From: SLRI01 sp964460465
GTDB taxonomy: Bacteria > Pseudomonadota > Alphaproteobacteria > Geminicoccales > Geminicoccaceae
NCBI GenBank assembly: GCA_964460465.1
Contig: CAYWSB010000009.1
Span: 1 to 64,000, forward strand
Direction: 5' to 3'
Length of the DNA: 64,000 nt
Shown here: positions 60,984 to 64,000 of the stretch, piece after piece
How positions within the stretch are numbered: the stretch's first letter is position 1
Layout of the letters: each line of letters opens with the position of its first letter
Translations under genes and position numbers: made by a program
Notes under the pieces: model-generated
Seen by the model: the letters and a program-made list of their open reading frames with translations, nothing else
Database searches by the model: none
What the model was told of the DNA's origin: nothing

Positions 60984-61787
60984 TCAGAACCGCGCGGTGA
61001 GGCTGACCACGAAGCGCGTGTCGCAGGCGCTGGTGCCGTCGAAGCAGTCGCGCCGGCTGAGGTCGGTGTCGGTGTAGCGCAGGCCGAGATCGACCGGCCC
61101 CAGGCCAACCGTGACGCCGAGGCTCCAGTCGACATAGTCGTCGAGGCCGGTTCGGCTGTTGCTCTCGAACCATTGCCGGCCGAGGGTGGCATCGAGGCTG
61201 ACCGGGACCGGCAGCTCAAACGGCAGGGCATAGGCGACGCCGGCGTCGACATAATGGGACTGGCCGGTCGAGCCGAAATAGTCGGGGGCGAAGGCGTAGC
61301 CCAGCGAGGTCGAGAGGTCGTCCGTCACGGCGTAGCCGAGCCGGCCGGAGAGCTCGGCGTAGTCGTAGTCGAGCGAGCCGCGGGCGCCGGGGTAGAGATA
61401 GTAGGAGGCCCAGACGTCCCAGTCGAGGCCGGTCTCGCCGAAAGCACCGTAGACCCCGGTGAAGAGCTCGAGCTCGACCGGCCCGTCGCCCTCCTCGTCG
61501 AAGTCGATGGTCGAGCCCCAGGCACCGAGATAGACCGCGGTGTCGCCCGCGCCGAGCGGCAGGGAGAGGGTCAGGCCGCCCTGCAGCGCCGGGCCGTTGT
61601 CGCTCGAGGTAATGCCGCGATCGATATAGTCCGAGACGATGGCGAGCTCGCCCTCGAGCTCGAGCGGCCAGCCGTCGTCCTCGTCGTCCTCGGCGGTGGC
61701 CGGCTGCGCCGAGGCGAGAACCAGGGCCAGCCCGAGAAGCAGCGCGTTCCACAGCCGGGCGAGGCGTCTCCGCGGCGGTCTGGGCAT
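60984..61787 (-). CDS. TorF-type putative porin / outer-membrane beta-barrel
   Basis: A 267-residue protein. The signal peptide (about residues 1-32, hydrophobic WNALLLGLALVLASA) is followed by an acidic linker (EDDEDDG). A beta-barrel begins LEGELAIVSDYIDRGITSS, the hallmark of TIGR02001/TorF proteins, and the sequence ends with a phenylalanine-terminated strand (FVVSLTARF). Two cysteines near the end (DCFDGTSACD) may form a disulphide. The start at 61787 has AGGAG at good spacing. Role uncertain; a porin or Bam substrate is implied. Confidence 0.85.
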   Translation of the reverse strand: MPRPPRRRLARLWNALLLGLALVLASAQPATAEDDEDDGWPLELEGELAIVSDYIDRGITSSDNGPALQGGLTLSLPLGAGDTAVYLGAWGSTIDFDEEGDGPVELELFTGVYGAFGETGLDWDVWASYYLYPGARGSLDYDYAELSGRLGYAVTDDLSTSLGYAFAPDYFGSTGQSHYVDAGVAYALPFELPVPVSLDATLGRQWFESNSRTGLDDYVDWSLGVTVGLGPVDLGLRYTDTDLSRRDCFDGTSACDTRFVVSLTARF

Positions 61788-62019
61788 GGCTGGCTCCTGC
61801 TCGATCATCGCTCCATAGGCAAATAGGGCGATTCATGTTTTCCCGCAACAGTTGAAATCAGCCGCGCCACCGGCGGTGACCCGCCGCGCTTGCGCCCGCC
61901 CCCGGGGTGGCGCATGTCCCTTCCGGGGTGCCGCGCCGCGACGGGCCGCCCCGCGCTGTCGAGCGGCGGCGGGGTCTCGGCGGGCGCATCTCGGGCAGAC
62001 TGCCGCGTGACGGGGCCGC

Positions 62020-64000
62020 ATGGCCGAGCCGACGACACTGCACGACCTGATCGACCGTCTCGGCGAGCGCGGCGGGCATCCGGCCCTGGTCGCGTTCGCC
62101 GGGGGCGAGCGGCGCTGGACCTACCGCGAGCTCGCCGACCAGGTCGGCCGCCTCGCCGCCGGCCTCGCCGGGCGCGGGGTCGAGCGCGGCAGCACGGTGG
62201 TCGTCTTCGCCGCCAATGCGCCGGAATGGGTGATCGCCACCCTCGCCCTGGTCCGCCTCGGCGCCGTGCCCGTGCCGCTCGACGTGCGGCTGGGCAAGCG
62301 GCAGCTCGCCCACTGCCTCGCCGACAGCGAGGCGCGCTTCGCCTGCACCACCGCCGACGCCCTGCCGGCCCTGCTCGCCAGCCACCCGGCACCGGAGGCG
62401 CTCGTCCCGATCTCGCTCGACCGCGACCGCCCGGCCACGGACGGCGGGGGCGACGCGCCGCGCTTCGCGCACTGGTGGCGGGACCTGCTGGCCGACGCCG
62501 TCACGGCGCTGCCGCCGGCGGCACCCGACGACACCGCGCTCCTGTTCTACACCTCGGGCACCACCGGTGCGCCCAAGGGCGTGCCACTGACGCATCGCAA
62601 CCTCGTCCACAACGTGGCGGGGCTGCTCGCCGGGGAGATCGTCGAAGGCCCGGAACGGGTGCTGCAGCCGCTGCCGCTCCATCATGTCTACCCGTTCACC
62701 GTGGGTCTGCTGGTGCCGCTCGCCATCGGCTCCACGGTGGTCCTGCCCGCCGGCATCAGCGGCTCGGAGATCCAGGCAGCCCTGCGCGACGGCCGGGTCA
62801 CGGTGGTGATGGGGGTGCCGCGGCTCTACCAGGCGCTGCTCGAGGCCATTCGCCGGCGGGTCGGCGCGGCCGGCACCCGGGCCAGGGCGTTCGCCGCCGT
62901 GCTCCGCCTCTGCCGCCGGGTCCGCGAGCGCACCGGCGTCAATCCCGGCCGGCTGGTGTTCCGGCCCCTCCACCGGCGGCTGGCCCCGGACCTCCGCCTG
63001 CTGGTGGCCGGCGGCTCGCGGCTCGATCCCGACCTCGCCGGCGACCTCGAGGGCCTGGGCTGGGACGTGCTCACCGGCTACGGCCTCACCGAGACCTCGC
63101 CGATCGTCGCCTTCAACGCCCCCCGGCAGAAGAACCTGCGGAGCGTGGGTCGGCCGCTGCGCGGCCTGACGGTCGACATCCGCAAGCTCGCCGACAAGGC
63201 CGGCGGCGAGATCACCGTCAAGGGGCCGAGCGTGTTCGCCGGCTACCGCCATCTCGAGGAGGAGACGGCGAGGTCGTTCACCGCGGACGGCTTCTTTCGC
63301 ACCGGCGACATCGGCGAGCTGGACGCTGCCGGCTTTCTCTTCGTCACCGCCCGGGTCAAGGAGACGATCGTGCTCGCCGCCGGCGAGAACATCTATCCCG
63401 AGGAGGTGGAGGCCGCGTTCCTGGCGAGCGACCTCGTGGCCGAGGCGGCGGTGCTCGAGCACGAGGGGCGCCTGGCCCTCCTGGTCGTGGCCGACCCCAA
63501 GGGCCTGCGCGCCCGTGGTGCGGCGGATGCCACGCCGGCGATCGAGCAGGAGGTCAAGCGGATCTCGGCCGGCCTGCCGTCCTACCAGCGCATCGCCAGG
63601 ATCATCGTCACCAGGGAAAGCCTGCCGCGCACCACGCTCGGCAAGCTGCGCCGGCACGAGCTCGGGGCCCTGGTCGAGCGGGCGGAGCAGGGCCTGCCGC
63701 CGCCCGAGGGCGCGGAGGAGCTGTCCGCCGCCGACGAGAGCCTGCTCCGGGACCCGCGCGCCGGGCGCACCTGGGCGTGGCTGAAGGAGCGCTATCCCGA
63801 CCGCCGGTTCACCCCCGATGCCAGCCTGTTCACCGACGTCGGGATCGATTCCCTCGACTGGGTCGGCGTCTCGCTCGAGCTCGAGCGGGAGATCGGGGTG
63901 CGGCTCGAAGGCGCGGCGATCGAGCGCATCGAGACCGTGCGCGATCTCCTGGAGGCGGTGCAGGTCGCGGCCGCGGGCGACGGCGGCGAGCCCGCGGCGC
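62020..64000 (+). CDS. Acyl-CoA/acyl-ACP synthetase (AMP-forming) fused to acyl carrier domain; partial at right edge
   Basis: The plus frame from the ATG at 62020 is open to the window end (660 codons, no stop). Residues about 1-550 form an ANL adenylation domain: P-loop FYTSGTTGAPKG (Lys186), GYGLTETSP (Thr357, Glu358), RTGDIGELD and the catalytic Lys542 in TTLGKLRRHEL. A carrier-like domain follows (about 580-645) with the phosphopantetheine serine Ser611 in VGIDSLDWVG. The family activates fatty acids as AMP esters and here likely loads its own carrier. Further domains, for instance a PlsC-type acyltransferase, may lie beyond the edge. A long antisense open frame covers the same DNA and is a shadow. 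Confidence 0.88.
   Translation, partial: MAEPTTLHDLIDRLGERGGHPALVAFAGGERRWTYRELADQVGRLAAGLAGRGVERGSTVVVFAANAPEWVIATLALVRLGAVPVPLDVRLGKRQLAHCLADSEARFACTTADALPALLASHPAPEALVPISLDRDRPATDGGGDAPRFAHWWRDLLADAVTALPPAAPDDTALLFYTSGTTGAPKGVPLTHRNLVHNVAGLLAGEIVEGPERVLQPLPLHHVYPFTVGLLVPLAIGSTVVLPAGISGSEIQAALRDGRVTVVMGVPRLYQALLEAIRRRVGAAGTRARAFAAVLRLCRRVRERTGVNPGRLVFRPLHRRLAPDLRLLVAGGSRLDPDLAGDLEGLGWDVLTGYGLTETSPIVAFNAPRQKNLRSVGRPLRGLTVDIRKLADKAGGEITVKGPSVFAGYRHLEEETARSFTADGFFRTGDIGELDAAGFLFVTARVKETIVLAAGENIYPEEVEAAFLASDLVAEAAVLEHEGRLALLVVADPKGLRARGAADATPAIEQEVKRISAGLPSYQRIARIIVTRESLPRTTLGKLRRHELGALVERAEQGLPPPEGAEELSAADESLLRDPRAGRTWAWLKERYPDRRFTPDASLFTDVGIDSLDWVGVSLELEREIGVRLEGAAIERIETVRDLLEAVQVAAAGDGGEPAA

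Noticed and set aside
61858..63657. A 599-residue minus-strand open frame
   Set aside because: Antisense to the ANL ligase-carrier gene, which has every expected motif on the plus strand. The minus frame has no recognisable domain.

Overview
The window is 64 kb of very GC-rich, gene-dense chromosome from an alphaproteobacterium. Several conserved gene orders point there: rpsB-tsf-pyrH-frr-uppS-cdsA-dxr-rseP-bamA-skp-fabZ facing gltA, a comEC/gltX/gltA neighbourhood, two glutamyl-tRNA synthetases, and a DUF1285-nudix-DUF6111-cca run beside moxR. A Rhodospirillales- or Geminicoccales-like lineage fits best; the exact taxon is inference. I see no rRNA, tRNA, CRISPR array, insertion sequence or prophage.

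Layout. 1-2.2 kb: a three-gene phosphorelay (hybrid kinase-like protein, receiver, Hpt), cut by the left edge. 2.3-5.4 kb: M19 dipeptidase, class IV aminotransferase and a MetF-like protein on the plus strand. 5.5-15.7 kb, minus strand: a GGDEF/EAL protein, trmJ, cimA, cysS, a divergent gltX, and a tyrosine-kinase-type exopolysaccharide protein with a small membrane partner behind a clear promoter. 15.8-21 kb: comEC (minus), canonical gltX and gltA (plus). 21-32 kb: the large envelope and translation operon on the minus strand. 32-36.4 kb: a tightly overlapping minus-strand operon (DUF1285, nudix, DUF6111, CCA-adding enzyme, FAD oxidoreductase, DUF393). 36.5-43.3 kb: a divergent moxR-DUF58-BatA/DUF4159-membrane protein operon. 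43.4-45.6 kb: two c-type cytochromes and an SDR. 45.6-47.7 kb: small and uncharacterised membrane proteins. 47.7-54.5 kb: an SDR, a NitT/TauT-type ABC importer and a TctCBA importer. 54.6-56.3 kb: a decayed LysE-type exporter, a small exported protein, and a Crp/Fnr regulator next to a perfect CRP-type palindrome. 56.4-59 kb: GntP permease plus patatin. 59.3-64 kb: WecG/TagA glycosyltransferase, pcm, a TorF-type outer-membrane protein, and an acyl ligase fused to a carrier domain that runs off the right edge.

The most notable observation is an absence. The lipid A genes lpxD, lpxA, lpxI and lpxB, which normally lie between skp and fabZ and between fabZ and gltA, are missing while the flanking genes keep their order. 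Other points worth a look are the LysE pseudogene broken by an exact 11-bp tandem duplication, the CRP-type operator beside the Crp/Fnr gene, a histidine kinase with no recognisable ATP-binding motifs, and a GluRS paralogue with an altered KMSKS loop.

Many long open frames here are antisense shadows caused by high GC (for example plus-strand frames across 4.4-8.6 kb and 11.7-15.8 kb) and were not annotated. The reverse also occurs: the real gene at 62020-64000 has no stop in the window and is covered by a long antisense open frame.
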